Made by a program: the position numbers and the translations under genes. Shown here piece after piece: positions 54,547-64,000 of a DNA stretch of 64,000 nucleotides (position 1 is the first letter of the stretch; every line of letters starts with the position of its first letter). This stretch comes from Rotaria socialis (lineage: Eukaryota; Rotifera; Eurotatoria; Philodinida; Philodinidae). The stretch covers positions 62,001 through 126,000 of the forward strand of contig CAJNYU010000691.1 in the NCBI GenBank assembly GCA_905331475.1. Reading direction: 5' to 3'. The notes beneath the pieces were generated by a model. It saw nothing but the letters and a program-made list of their open reading frames with translations, was not told the origin of the DNA and made no database searches.

Positions 54547-55956
54547 TACAATTCTTTTTCTTTTCTCTTTTTTTTCGTGAATTATTTACTAAAAATAAAA
54601 TATTCTTTCTTATTTTTATTTCTTTTGTTTTTCATTAGAGTCTATCAAGATATAGAAAGAAATGCGCGAATGTTTTTTTTTCTCGGCGCACTTCAATGTA
54701 ATTCCACGTAGTATTTGTTTTGAAAATCTGCATACCACTTGAGATGAAATAGCTTGAATCATTGATTTTCAATAATCCACGCTTTAAAGGCCTCAGTGAG
54801 TTATATACTGTTCGATAGATTTATGGAGTCTATTTTATTCCGGAACATCAACTTGCGTTATAAACATTTCCTGAAAGCTATATTTTACTGTTGTTCTAGT
54901 CAAAATACATGATACTATATTGTCAGCTAATTGTTTACAATTTAGGTTTTTTTTTGGTTGGCAAGTGTCATCGATAAATAGTTAGAATGGCATTTATTAC
55001 ATCAATCGGTAGTGCTTAGTAAAATGTTTACTATAGTGTTTATTTTCATTAGAATTCTTGAATAAAAATCCTTACATGTCTCTTCTCTGTAGACTAAACA
55101 TAAAAGCATCTCAGATTATATCTTCTCTTTCAGCACTTGCTAAACTGTAGACAGTGAATTGTATTCCTAATAGACATAGCTTATCGGATCAATACTATAA
55201 GGATAATTGAGAGCTAAAAGTAACGTTTACTGATATTACTGTTCTTTTTTTACTATTTTCTTCAAGCACTAACAAATCAATAGTTCTCATGGATGATTAC
55301 AAACTGTGAGAATATTAATTGAATGAACCGATACATTTTTTCAATAAAAATATGAGACCTTACGATAATAGTGTGAAAAATAAATCGAAAAAGTAATGAG
55401 ATATTTTTTGTTTTCACTATGAAATCCCATCACTAGTGAACTCGTTTAATTATCATATATGAGTAATCCTATCGATTGTTAAATATACTCGAACATCACT
55501 TCATTCGTTTCATACTATTGTCGATTGTTTATTTGTTTTTAACCCATAAATGGATGTTGATGATGAAAACTGTTTGTAGATAATTATTAATTTTATACAT
55601 TATCAAAATAAGAAAAAAAATCATGAAGGAATTCGTTTCATTGATAAAAATTCATCTTCAATATCAAACATTTATTTATTTATTCACATAGAAATTGTAA
55701 CTAAACAATGACAATACAACAGTAATTGTTTTTTTGTTTCGTGCTTTAAAGAAAAACGATAAAAGTCTCGATAATATTGTGTTTTTCATATAAATCAAAC
55801 GTGGAATTTCGTATTTGTTAATAGAAAACTTCGAGATATCTTGATCGGAAATCCCATTTAATTATCTCGAATTGTTTGTTCTTTTTTTCTCTGCATACAT
55901 ACCAGCCATATATAGATAGATATTTTTTTTTCTATACAATAATTATATGAAGAATT
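54547..55956. other. Intergenic, about 1.4 kb, nothing recognised
   Basis: Convergent 3' ends of BLZF1 and the bZIP gene. AT-rich, no convincing ORF or repeat seen. Confidence 0.6.
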
Positions 55957-56538
55957 TCATGTCATATTAAATAATTTGAAACGCCATTTCATTGGCATTG
56001 GTACTACAGTTGATGTTTTTTCAATCAGCGATTGTTGTTCTGTTGAATTTATGTTTGATGATGCTGATTGATCGAGAATATTTAACAGTTGTGTTTGCTC
56101 AGGTTCTTTATTATCAAATTTAGCATCGCTGTCGTCTGCAGCTTCATTTTGATCTTCTTCATTGTTCGATAAATGGCCAAATTTTCTTGCTAACATATCG
56201 ATTTTCGCTCGTAATATTTGATTTTCATTGTTTAATTGTGTTAATTTTGTTTCTAATACAAGATCATTCACTCGTCTTTTTACGCGTGAACGTTTAGCAG
56301 ATAGATTATTTTTTGATCGTTGTGACCAATAGGTCGGATCTTTTTTATCGTCGGGTATAAAATCACGTTTTTTACGACGTGATTTATTGTTTAGTAAAGT
56401 GTATTCTTTTTTTTGAATATCAGGACTTGAACACGATGATGATGTTGAAAATGATGTTGACGAGGATGTTGGAGTATCATGATGATATGGATGACTTTCA
56501 TCAGAAGTTTTCATGTACGATGATGTGGACGATGTCAT
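55957..56538 (-). CDS. NFIL3/E4BP4-like bZIP transcription factor
   Basis: Single exon, 193 residues. A Ser-rich N-terminus (TSSSTSFSTSSSCSS) is followed by RRKKRDFIPDDKKDPTYWSQ and the basic region KNNLSAKRSRVKRRVNDLVL. The leucine zipper has heptad hydrophobics (KLTQLNNENQILRAKIDMLA). The RDFIPDDKKD lead-in and RRVNDLVLE core are those of NFIL3/E4BP4 rather than PAR-domain factors (DBP, HLF, TEF). Family members repress or activate D-box promoters in circadian, immune and metabolic programmes. The acidic tail after the zipper is short, about 60 residues, so the protein is far smaller than vertebrate NFIL3 (about 460 aa). It is divergent from CCDC93, with 471 bp between start codons. Confidence 0.88.
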   Translation of the reverse strand: MTSSTSSYMKTSDESHPYHHDTPTSSSTSFSTSSSCSSPDIQKKEYTLLNNKSRRKKRDFIPDDKKDPTYWSQRSKNNLSAKRSRVKRRVNDLVLETKLTQLNNENQILRAKIDMLARKFGHLSNNEEDQNEAADDSDAKFDNKEPEQTQLLNILDQSASSNINSTEQQSLIEKTSTVVPMPMKWRFKLFNMT

Positions 56539-57009
56539 AGGTTAAGATTAATCAAACAATTTTAATTGATCATATTTTAGTCATAATAATGAGAAACATT
56601 GTGAGAGATCTCAAGACGACGACAGTCTGCCCGCCCGACCGTTCACTAGTTCGTCGTCTGTCTGGACACTGAATGAGTGTTGCTCTTTCGCGTTCTCTTT
56701 CTATTATTCTTTTACATTGAACAGACATTAATGGAGAACGTCTAGCATGAGTGGGAGTATGAAAGCAAAGAGAATAAGAGAGGAAGGGCAGCAGACACAC
56801 ACATATACATAGCTAGACAGAATGAATCGACGGCGAGACGATCATGTCATAATAAACACACATATTTTCTCTACATGATAATGCGAAAGAAAGAGAAAAA
56901 GGTCAAGTATAGATTTGTCTCTTTTTTTTCTTTCTATGAATGCTTAATGAATTGTTCATAATTTCAGATCTGAACAAAAAAAACTCTCAACAAAACAAAA
57001 AAAGAAAAT
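56539..57009. promoter_or_regulatory. Divergent upstream region between bZIP and CCDC93
   Basis: 470 bp between the two ATGs. GTTCATAATTTCAG (AG 56967-56968) is acceptor-like, about 42 nt before the CCDC93 start. Locally richer in GC and GA/TC runs than the surroundings (56600-56900). No TATA box stands out. Confidence 0.4.
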
Positions 57010-59686
57010 ATGTCGCTATCATCTGTGGAACAAAAAATGCAGACAGTCTTAGTACGGCAAAAAATGAGTACTTTGGATGAAGAAGGCAGACTGAGACAGG
57101 TACTTACTATACAATGATCGATCTTATGGTGCGTCATTCATCAAAAGATATGTGCAAACTCTAATAGCCAATCATACAAGAGAAAGAATAAAAAAGTTAT
57201 GACTAGACATTTCAAACATGCCTTTCTATAATATTAAATTTTCTCATAATTAGTTTTAAATCTTCTGCTTCTTCTAATTAGTTTGATGTACGTGAAGATC
57301 CAGAACAAAAGGCGAAATGTGATCAGACGATGGAATTATTATTAGCCGCTGGCTATTTTCGCGTACGAATCAAAGGGTTGTCTGAATTCGATAAAGTAAT
57401 CGTTCATTGCTTTTGCCTATGTATACACTTATCTTTTCCCAGGTGGTCGGTGGACTAGCCTGGAGCATTCAAGCTTGCAACTTTACTGTTGATATTGATG
57501 TACTTTATCAAGAGAATGCTATTCTTGGTCAAAAAATGTATGAAAGGATATTTTATATTCGTAATTGAACCCTTAAAAACAAAGAAAATTATTCTTTCAT
57601 TTAATTAGAGCATTAACAGAACGTATTGTTGTTGTTTTATCTCGTATGAAATGTCCGTATCCAATAGAACCACATCAAATTCAAGGTGGCGATTTTATAC
57701 ATATATTCCCTGTTGTTCAATGGCTTGTTAAACGAGTTTTTGAACGACGTGCTGATATAGGTGATTTCAATCGAGCCTATACATTAAGTCAATATGATAA
57801 ACATTTTGGTGAGACAAAAAATGCAGTACAACAACAAACGACAATATCACTAAAACAAAACGTTGAAGCCATTCGAGTAAGTTCTCTGTGTAGAAAATAA
57901 AAATCACATGAAGATCATTTTTTTTCTTCAGATTCGCCATCGACCACAACGCCGGTATCGATGTTTGGATAGTAAAAAGAAGCGATTAAATACGTCTGAT
58001 GAACGTCGCAGACGAATACATTCCACACTTGTAGAATTTGGTCAAGTACATCAATTACTCGCATCATTAGATGATGATGAAAAGCCTCAACAGGATGTTA
58101 ATGCACTTATTAAAAATATGGTTCAAGAAAAAGTAAAATAAAAATTTTAGTGACTTTTTGAAAAATTATTTTTCCAAATTTCAGTCTAAAATTCCGACAC
58201 AAGTTGTACATTTATTAGTTAATCAACAGCAAGATACTCTACGTGAAATTATTGAAGATTTCGAAGAAAAAGTAATAGAAAGAAATTTTGTGCTGAAAAA
58301 GACGAAAGAAATTGTTTTTGGTTTTAAAGGAAAAAGCTCGTCTTAAAGAAACTCTTCTATCTGAAAGTGGTCAACAACAACTGGCTTTACGTACATTTAA
58401 AATTCAAATAAGTAAACAAACTGAAAAAATTAATACATTACAAAATCTTATTGAACAAACTAAAATACAAAAAGAGGAAAAAAGAAATTCAGCATTAGAA
58501 GTAAATATTTAGTTCAGATTTTTCATGGGTTTATTTCCACTTTTTCATAAAGATTAAACAACAATATCAACAATTGAATACAGAACTTGAAGAAATCGAA
58601 ATGCAAACAAAAAATATCGATTCTGAGTAATTTCTTTCTTTTATTGTCCATCTCAATGAAATATTTTCATGTTTTGTTTTTGTTCAGATCACTGAAACTT
58701 GTTGAAGCGCTTGTAGCTGAATATGAAACAATAAAAAAACAAGAACAAGAACGACGTGTAACGTATAAAAGGCAGAAGAGTGAACTTGAACAAGAAATTG
58801 CTCAATTAGAAACTCGTTCACAATCGGCATCTGATATAGATCCAGAAGAACAAGAAAAAATGAAAAAAATTGAAGAACAATATCAATTAGTTTCTGATCG
58901 ATTACAAAATCAAAGAATTGCTCTAGTAAATTACAGCCTATAGCTTTATTTTCATTGACTCTTTATAGAACTTAGAAAGAAGAATAAATTGTTTTGCAAC
59001 TCGTATTAATCTCATATTTTGTTCATGGGATTCTTTAATTGACATTTTTAATCTAGTAGAAAAACTAGATCAGTTTTTTTTTCTTTCTATTATTAGGCAA
59101 AGAAAATACGCGAAATCTCATCAATAAGTCGACATATAGATGATATTCCAACTCCTATTGAACTAGCTCAATATCGTCAAGCATTTTTTCAATTATACAA
59201 TCAAAGTGCTGTTTTATATCGACAAACAAAACAGAACTATTCCTTATATAATACATTCACTGATATGATTGATTATATGAAAAAAGAAATCACATTACTT
59301 GACTCAATCTATGAAAATTATCCACAGTAAATGAAACTATTTTATATTAATTAATTTTGAGCTTTCTACTAGAGCTTTTCAATCACAAATTGGTAAAGAA
59401 AATTTTCTTAAACAATTAGAAAACATTGTTGAAAGTGTCAAACAAAATCGAATTAAAATTGAACAACGTCAACAAGCAGAACAGTCAAAGCGTGATGGAT
59501 TAAATATTCAATTAGCACAATTAGTTGATAAAGCCAGGCATTATGCTAAAGTTCTTAAAGATTTTCAAGAAGTATAACTATTTATTTTATATATATATAT
59601 ATATACATATGTGCTATTGCTAATTGTTTCTTTAAATATTTTAGGCAATTCGCGAAAATGAATCTCTTACTTCAAAGTTGAACTAG
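57010..59686 (+). CDS. CCDC93: CCDC93, CCC-complex (COMMD/CCDC22/CCDC93) endosomal subunit
   Basis: About 13 exons, beginning 57010-57099 and 57282-57395 and ending with 59645-59686; introns are mostly 50-170 bp. The N-terminal NN-CH-type domain has [40 protein letters not shown] and [20 protein letters not shown] then [11 protein letters not shown], a near-signature of CCDC93. A basic linker ([10 protein letters not shown]) and [11 protein letters not shown] follow, then a long coiled coil to the C-terminus ([45 protein letters not shown]). CCDC93 joins CCDC22, COMMD proteins and VPS35L in Commander, recycling cargo from endosomes. Start chosen at the ATG after the candidate AG acceptor; [13 protein letters not shown] precedes the conserved region directly. 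Confidence 0.92.
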
Positions 59687-60898
59687 ATCTGCAAACCAAA
59701 AGATTTGTCATATATGAATATTATTTTTATCTGAATAAATATATATGAAAAAAAAACGAATTTAATCCTCTTTAGAATGCATTACGCATATTAGACTATA
59801 ATCAGCTGTAATTTATATGATCATCATGTTGGTTCACTTACAGGATGATTTTTTTTAAATAGGATGACTATATATAAACAAACGTTCTACAGCTATAATT
59901 AAAATTGAAATATAAAGCTAGATTCTTCTAAGAACAAAGCCATTGAGTACAATTTAAATGTGACATACCATCTTTTTCGTTACTTTGAAATACAAAAATT
60001 TTCTATCAAGAGATTGAGTCATACGCTTTTAATTGACAGATTCATCTGTAGAATCTAATCACCGAATGAATTATTATAGAAAAAAATGATTCGTATTGAA
60101 TTATAAACAAAATAATCATCCATGATAATTGTGAAGAAATTTTTACAATTTATTTCGGTTCAAGAATATGATAAGAAAAAGTTTATTATTCCTAATTCCA
60201 TGAAGAGATTGAATTAGGAATACGAAAACAAACAAACAAAGAAGCTTCATTAGGTTAATCTCTTTTTCTATTTTAATTTTAAATAAAAATCTATCTTAGA
60301 AGTAAAATATTATACTATTGAAATTATGAAATCATTCTTCTCATATCTATTTTTTGAATTGTACTACTGAGTTCTTGCACTTGAATTATTTATACATATA
60401 TAATTATAATTTTCATCGTGAAACTTCTTATTTGATGCGCAAAATCTTTTTGAGCAAGAAAGTCATGCGCTATGGACAAATTTTCTAAGATTTACGCATT
60501 TCATGCACACGCATAAAAGGAAAAGCTTCGTAAAGAAGTCGTAGTCGCGTATTTCAATACCATTGCACATCGGATATTGTTCTTCTAATATAGAAGTTTT
60601 CAATTGCTCGTTTAATTTTTACTAGACGTAGCTTTGTTGAGTTTCTTGAACAACAAATTCATTGGGTGTAGAAACATTGCCCGGTTTGTAAAGGTAGATT
60701 GAGGCCGTCTTCCTTTAAAAATCTTCCTGAGATTCTATTTATTTTTTTTTTGAAGCGTTATATTAAAAGGTATGTCAATTGCAAGTCATTTGAACTATTT
60801 ATCACATTTCTGACTTATTAAAAAATTTTCCCTGAGGAAAACCGTTCATTAATAAAACTAGCTAGGTTATTAAATAAGTTTATTTAAATTAAAAAAAA
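59687..60898. other. Intergenic, about 1.2 kb, with one perfect hairpin
   Basis: Convergent 3' ends. The only structure seen is the 11-bp stem hairpin at 60188-60221. No ORF of note. Confidence 0.55.
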
Positions 60899-61372
60899 TT
60901 AATGGTGTTCTTTAGAATCGGACGATTCCTGTACACGACTAATTAACGTTTCAGAATTGTTCTTTAAAGTTTCTTTGCTTTTAACATGTTGGACAAGTAG
61001 AAATGTCAGTATGATAGCTGGTGTTAATATTGTAATATGTACGATGTCAAAAGCAATAACAAAACTTGAATAACGGAAAAGAATTCTGACGGTGACGTCA
61101 AATATTGTATACAGTAATTTTGCAATCAGTACATAACCTGATACTTGAATTATTTGCCATATCGTTTTTTTTCGACAGACAACAATCAAACACCATATTA
61201 ACACACCCAACACAAGTAAACAATAGCTAATCCAGTAAGTTATATAAGCACATCTTGTGCGAAGAGTAATATAAGCAAATCGGATGTTTATTATATGTGT
61301 TATTAAATGTGGAACATAGCATAGGGCACTGCATAAATGAAAAAACACCAGAAACATACGATATAAGTGCAT
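60899..61372 (-). CDS. Small four-helix membrane protein, unknown
   Basis: Single exon, 157 residues. Four hydrophobic segments: about residues 5-28, 44-66 (YWISYCLLVLGVLIWCLIVV), 74-94 (WQIIQVSGYVLIAKLLYTIF) and 104-126 (SSFVIAFDIVHITILTPAII). A short polar tail (KSKETLKNNSETL to DSKEHH) is probably cytosolic. The first segment could be a signal anchor. TATATAAA lies on the minus strand at 61478-61471, about 100 bp upstream of the ATG. The same layout, with spacing of about 94 residues from the second helix to the KxxK tail, appears in the damaged gene at the right edge, so the two may be paralogues. No family recognised. Confidence 0.6.
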   Translation of the reverse strand: MHLYRMFLVFFHLCSALCYVPHLITHIINIRFAYITLRTRCAYITYWISYCLLVLGVLIWCLIVVCRKKTIWQIIQVSGYVLIAKLLYTIFDVTVRILFRYSSFVIAFDIVHITILTPAIILTFLLVQHVKSKETLKNNSETLISRVQESSDSKEHH

Positions 61373-63619
61373 GTTGTTTGTGTGAAACAGTTAATCTGTG
61401 TGTGCTTAGCGTTATTCAGGACTGAAGAGTTATACCAAAAATAAATATATAAATGCTGTCAGAACTGTCATTTATATAGTATATTGCGTTCTTCTAATGT
61501 TTCTTATTGAAGATTGTCGGAAATGAGAAGCATATAAGAGAGATTATGGAAAGAGACAAAGAAAAAAGAGAGATGCTCATTATTTTTCACTTCTTAAGAG
61601 AATAATATTCATTTAATTTATTAACACTTACGTCACAGAATGTTGCTATCATGATTCATTATGCGTATGTTGCTTCAGAGGCAAATGCTGAAGCATGAAC
61701 TTTTTAATTCTTCAAACTTTGACCTGTTGAATTCTTTGAAATGCTCCCATTAAAAATATTTTACACTAGTTATCATGCACCGAAAGGTCTGCCAATACAG
61801 ACGTCTAAAGGATTGCTACTATGTCACGAATATTAACAATAACAAAATTTTTTATAATAATATCTTTAAATAGACACGTCATAAAAATCTGCATTCTTGT
61901 AAACGGAGTACCGGAAACGTTTTTGCCATAGGGAAAATAAAAGCAGATCTTGATATATTATCGTCAAATGGGCAGACGTAAACATTCGCTAGTGCAAGAT
62001 CTTGCACTAGTCTAAACCTTGCAAATTCGATTCGGCTCTTTTAGCAAGAAAGCTGGTTGTCCATTTTACGTATTTTGTTTGTTAATTTGAGATTGATTGC
62101 GAACGAATAAGTGTTCCTTTAATGAAATATTTAATTTCTTTTTTTTTGATTTTAGTTACTAATTGAAGTCTTTCTTAGAAATTTTTTGTTTGACCTTCTT
62201 AAGATCGATTAGAATAAATCAATAACATCTATTGTGTTTCAAATGTGATGATAGATTTCATCATGCATCAATTTGAAAAAAATATCATTTATTATAAAAT
62301 ATCTTTACAAATATAGATGTAAAAATGATACTATTAGAGAGAGTCGTGTTACTTGTGATATTACTCAAAGGGAGTAATCTTATACTCATCTTAATTTTCA
62401 GTTTTGTAATTCCATCAAAGCAAAGTACAATGCTTTTCTCTTTCATCATCACCGAAGAATATTCAATGACTTATATTTCCAAAAATAGAAGAACAGTAAT
62501 ATATACGAAATAAATTAGGTTACACATATTTTTCAACGAGCAATAAATGTACTCAACTAGCTATGACATAAATGTGCTTTGACGACGTATATTATTATTA
62601 TTATTATTCTTTCTATTAAAAGCATTTTATAAATAAAATATATAACTTGAATGTTTATTAAACTGTAATGAAAGGATAAAATTATTCTTTGAAATATCAT
62701 GCACAATCATACTCAACGGAATTCTTCAATCGTAAAATGACTTTGCATTTTTTTTATAGTCTCCTTCCGATTTGAAAGTCATTAATAGAGCATAACATGA
62801 CATTCAAAATTGTTAATTTTAATTGATTTGAACATTGTATCAAGCAATATATTGTAGATTGCTTAGAGATTTTGGAGTCATTTTTTTTTGTATTTTCAAG
62901 CTATTCATCGGTTGTCACGTTTTGCTCACTATAGAATTGTTGATGGAATTAAAGATATATGAATGTTGCAAATATTGCTCCACGGTATAATAAATCAAAT
63001 GGATATATGTCGATTCCAGTACATGATATGAAATGATAGCATTTGTTTTATGTCAAATATTTTCTTGTAGCATAATATCACGTATCTTTAAACTTGTTTA
63101 CTTTGCTTGCAAGCAAAAATTTCCCTGATTAGTATACGAAAAAGAAAATATTCAGTTAGAATTATAATAATAATACTCAAAAATGATGATATCAACATTT
63201 ATTTACATGTTAGCTTTTTGTGTTTAAGAAAGTCGATTCAATCAAAATTAATTGACAAAGAGTATACAAGCATTCTATTGCAATTTGTGTTATATGCAAG
63301 GATTGCACAGTTGTCTGAAATAGTCGACTATTACAAGATAAAGTTTCTTTATTTTTTAATTAAATAAATAAATAGAATCCTTACATAACAGTACAGTATA
63401 CTTTTCTTTTCACAGGCCAAAATTTACTGTGAATATGACATAAAAGGGCAACGTTCGATAACTATTATATGCAGATTTTTACGCCTACATATTTTAATTA
63501 CGTGTCTAGAGTACATCACATTTTTGTTTTCGATTATCGAACTGACATACTTTTTTAAAACGAAAATGACGATATTCTTTTTCTTTATTGAACATATTTT
63601 CAATATTTATTAATAAACT
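61373..63619. other. Intergenic, about 2.2 kb, with a 22-bp palindrome
   Basis: AT-rich with an ATT microsatellite at 62590-62607 and a perfect palindrome at 61989-62010. ORFs of 62 and 86 codons have no coding character. Confidence 0.5.
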
Positions 63620-64000
63620 TTAAACAATTGAAAATTCTCCTTCGCCGCTCATAGATACTTCACTAACACTTGTTGCTAGCAATTCTACTTGCATTAAATC
63701 TTTTTGATGTTTGAAAATTTTCTTTGCTAATCGAAACGCAAGTATCATGGTTGCCAATATTACACATAAATTAATAGAATAAAGCAATAGTTGTCCAATA
63801 CCAATATCATGTTTTTCAATGATTTGTCAAATGATCATGATAGTAGTTTGTAATAATTCTCCAATTAACAATATTCCTGTTCCATATATCATTCCAGCAC
63901 CATACCGACGGCTAAATAATATAGCAATGACACATAACGAATGATAAAGTGATATACGAAATATATCGCTAATATAAGTAATAATTAATGACGATTGCTT
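63620..64000 (-). pseudogene. Four-helix membrane protein, 5' end off window, in-frame TGA
   Basis: The minus strand is open from the window edge to TAA at 63622-63620 except for one TGA at 63829-63827. Before it: SLIITYISDIFRIS, then hydrophobic HSLCVIAILFSRRYGAGMIY and GTGILLIGELLQTTIMII. After it: QIIEKHDIGIGQLLLYSINL, CVILATMILAFRLAKKIF, and a polar tail (KHQKDLMQVELL to GEFSIV). The reading on both sides is protein-like and the helix spacing resembles the gene at 60899-61372 (shared I-x-x-LL-x-T in the middle helix). The TGA could be a point mutation from TGG or CGA, or a sequencing error. The 5' part is outside the window. Confidence 0.5.

Noticed and set aside
63827..63829. TGA as selenocysteine codon
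   Set aside because: The position is in a hydrophobic or linker segment without redox motif and I saw no SECIS-like structure; mutation is simpler.

Overview
The window is eukaryotic and almost certainly from a small invertebrate animal. It is very AT-rich, its genes are interrupted by many GT-AG introns (often about 50-70 bp, some 0.3-1.2 kb), and nearly all recognisable products are conserved animal proteins. My best guess is a bdelloid rotifer, from the overall gene style and from pyrimidine-rich AG sites lying just upstream of many start codons, which fit spliced-leader trans-splicing. That assignment is inference. All gene names come from recalled protein similarity; no search was run. 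Exon borders were placed by eye from reading frame plus GT/AG.

Plus strand, 1-23,033: a tight head-to-tail run consisting of the 3' end of an unknown gene, TIM50 (mitochondrial import), ZFYVE26/spastizin (a giant FYVE protein, about 21 exons), ZW10 (kinetochore/Golgi tether) and a HINT3-like histidine-triad protein. Gaps are only about 90-200 bp. Three of them carry AATAAA followed by a polypyrimidine-AG close to the next ATG, which looks like an operon. A short unknown gene with a one-base disruption follows (23,891-24,377). 25,316-26,561 (minus) is a secreted protease joining a WxxW mucin-type domain to an S1 domain. 29,804-31,363 is a MAP-kinase phosphatase.

Minus strand, 34,089-44,828: a type IV-like diacylglycerol kinase without ankyrin repeats, DNAJC17, and the HECT ligase HECTD2. 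HECTD2 and DNAJC17 form a second operon-like pair. HECTD2 is head-to-head with SYVN1/HRD1 (45,057-47,820, plus) across about 230 bp that contain a perfect inverted CCAAT-box pair. An orphan basic protein (48,965-49,507) follows. FBXO22 and golgin-45 (BLZF1) form a third operon-like pair (51,464-54,546). Next come an NFIL3-like bZIP (minus) diverging from CCDC93 (plus), and two small four-helix membrane proteins (minus), the last cut by the window edge and carrying an in-frame stop.

Mobile DNA is limited to non-autonomous elements: a 314-bp hAT-like MITE with a perfect 8-bp target duplication (32,094-32,407), a 506-bp element in ZW10 intron 1 with 73-bp inverted repeats and a 10-bp flanking repeat, and two more decayed candidates. 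Functionally the window is rich in membrane-traffic factors (ZFYVE26, ZW10, golgin-45, CCDC93) and ubiquitin-ligase components (HECTD2, SYVN1, FBXO22). I saw no rRNA, convincing tRNA, CRISPR array or bacterial-style operon.
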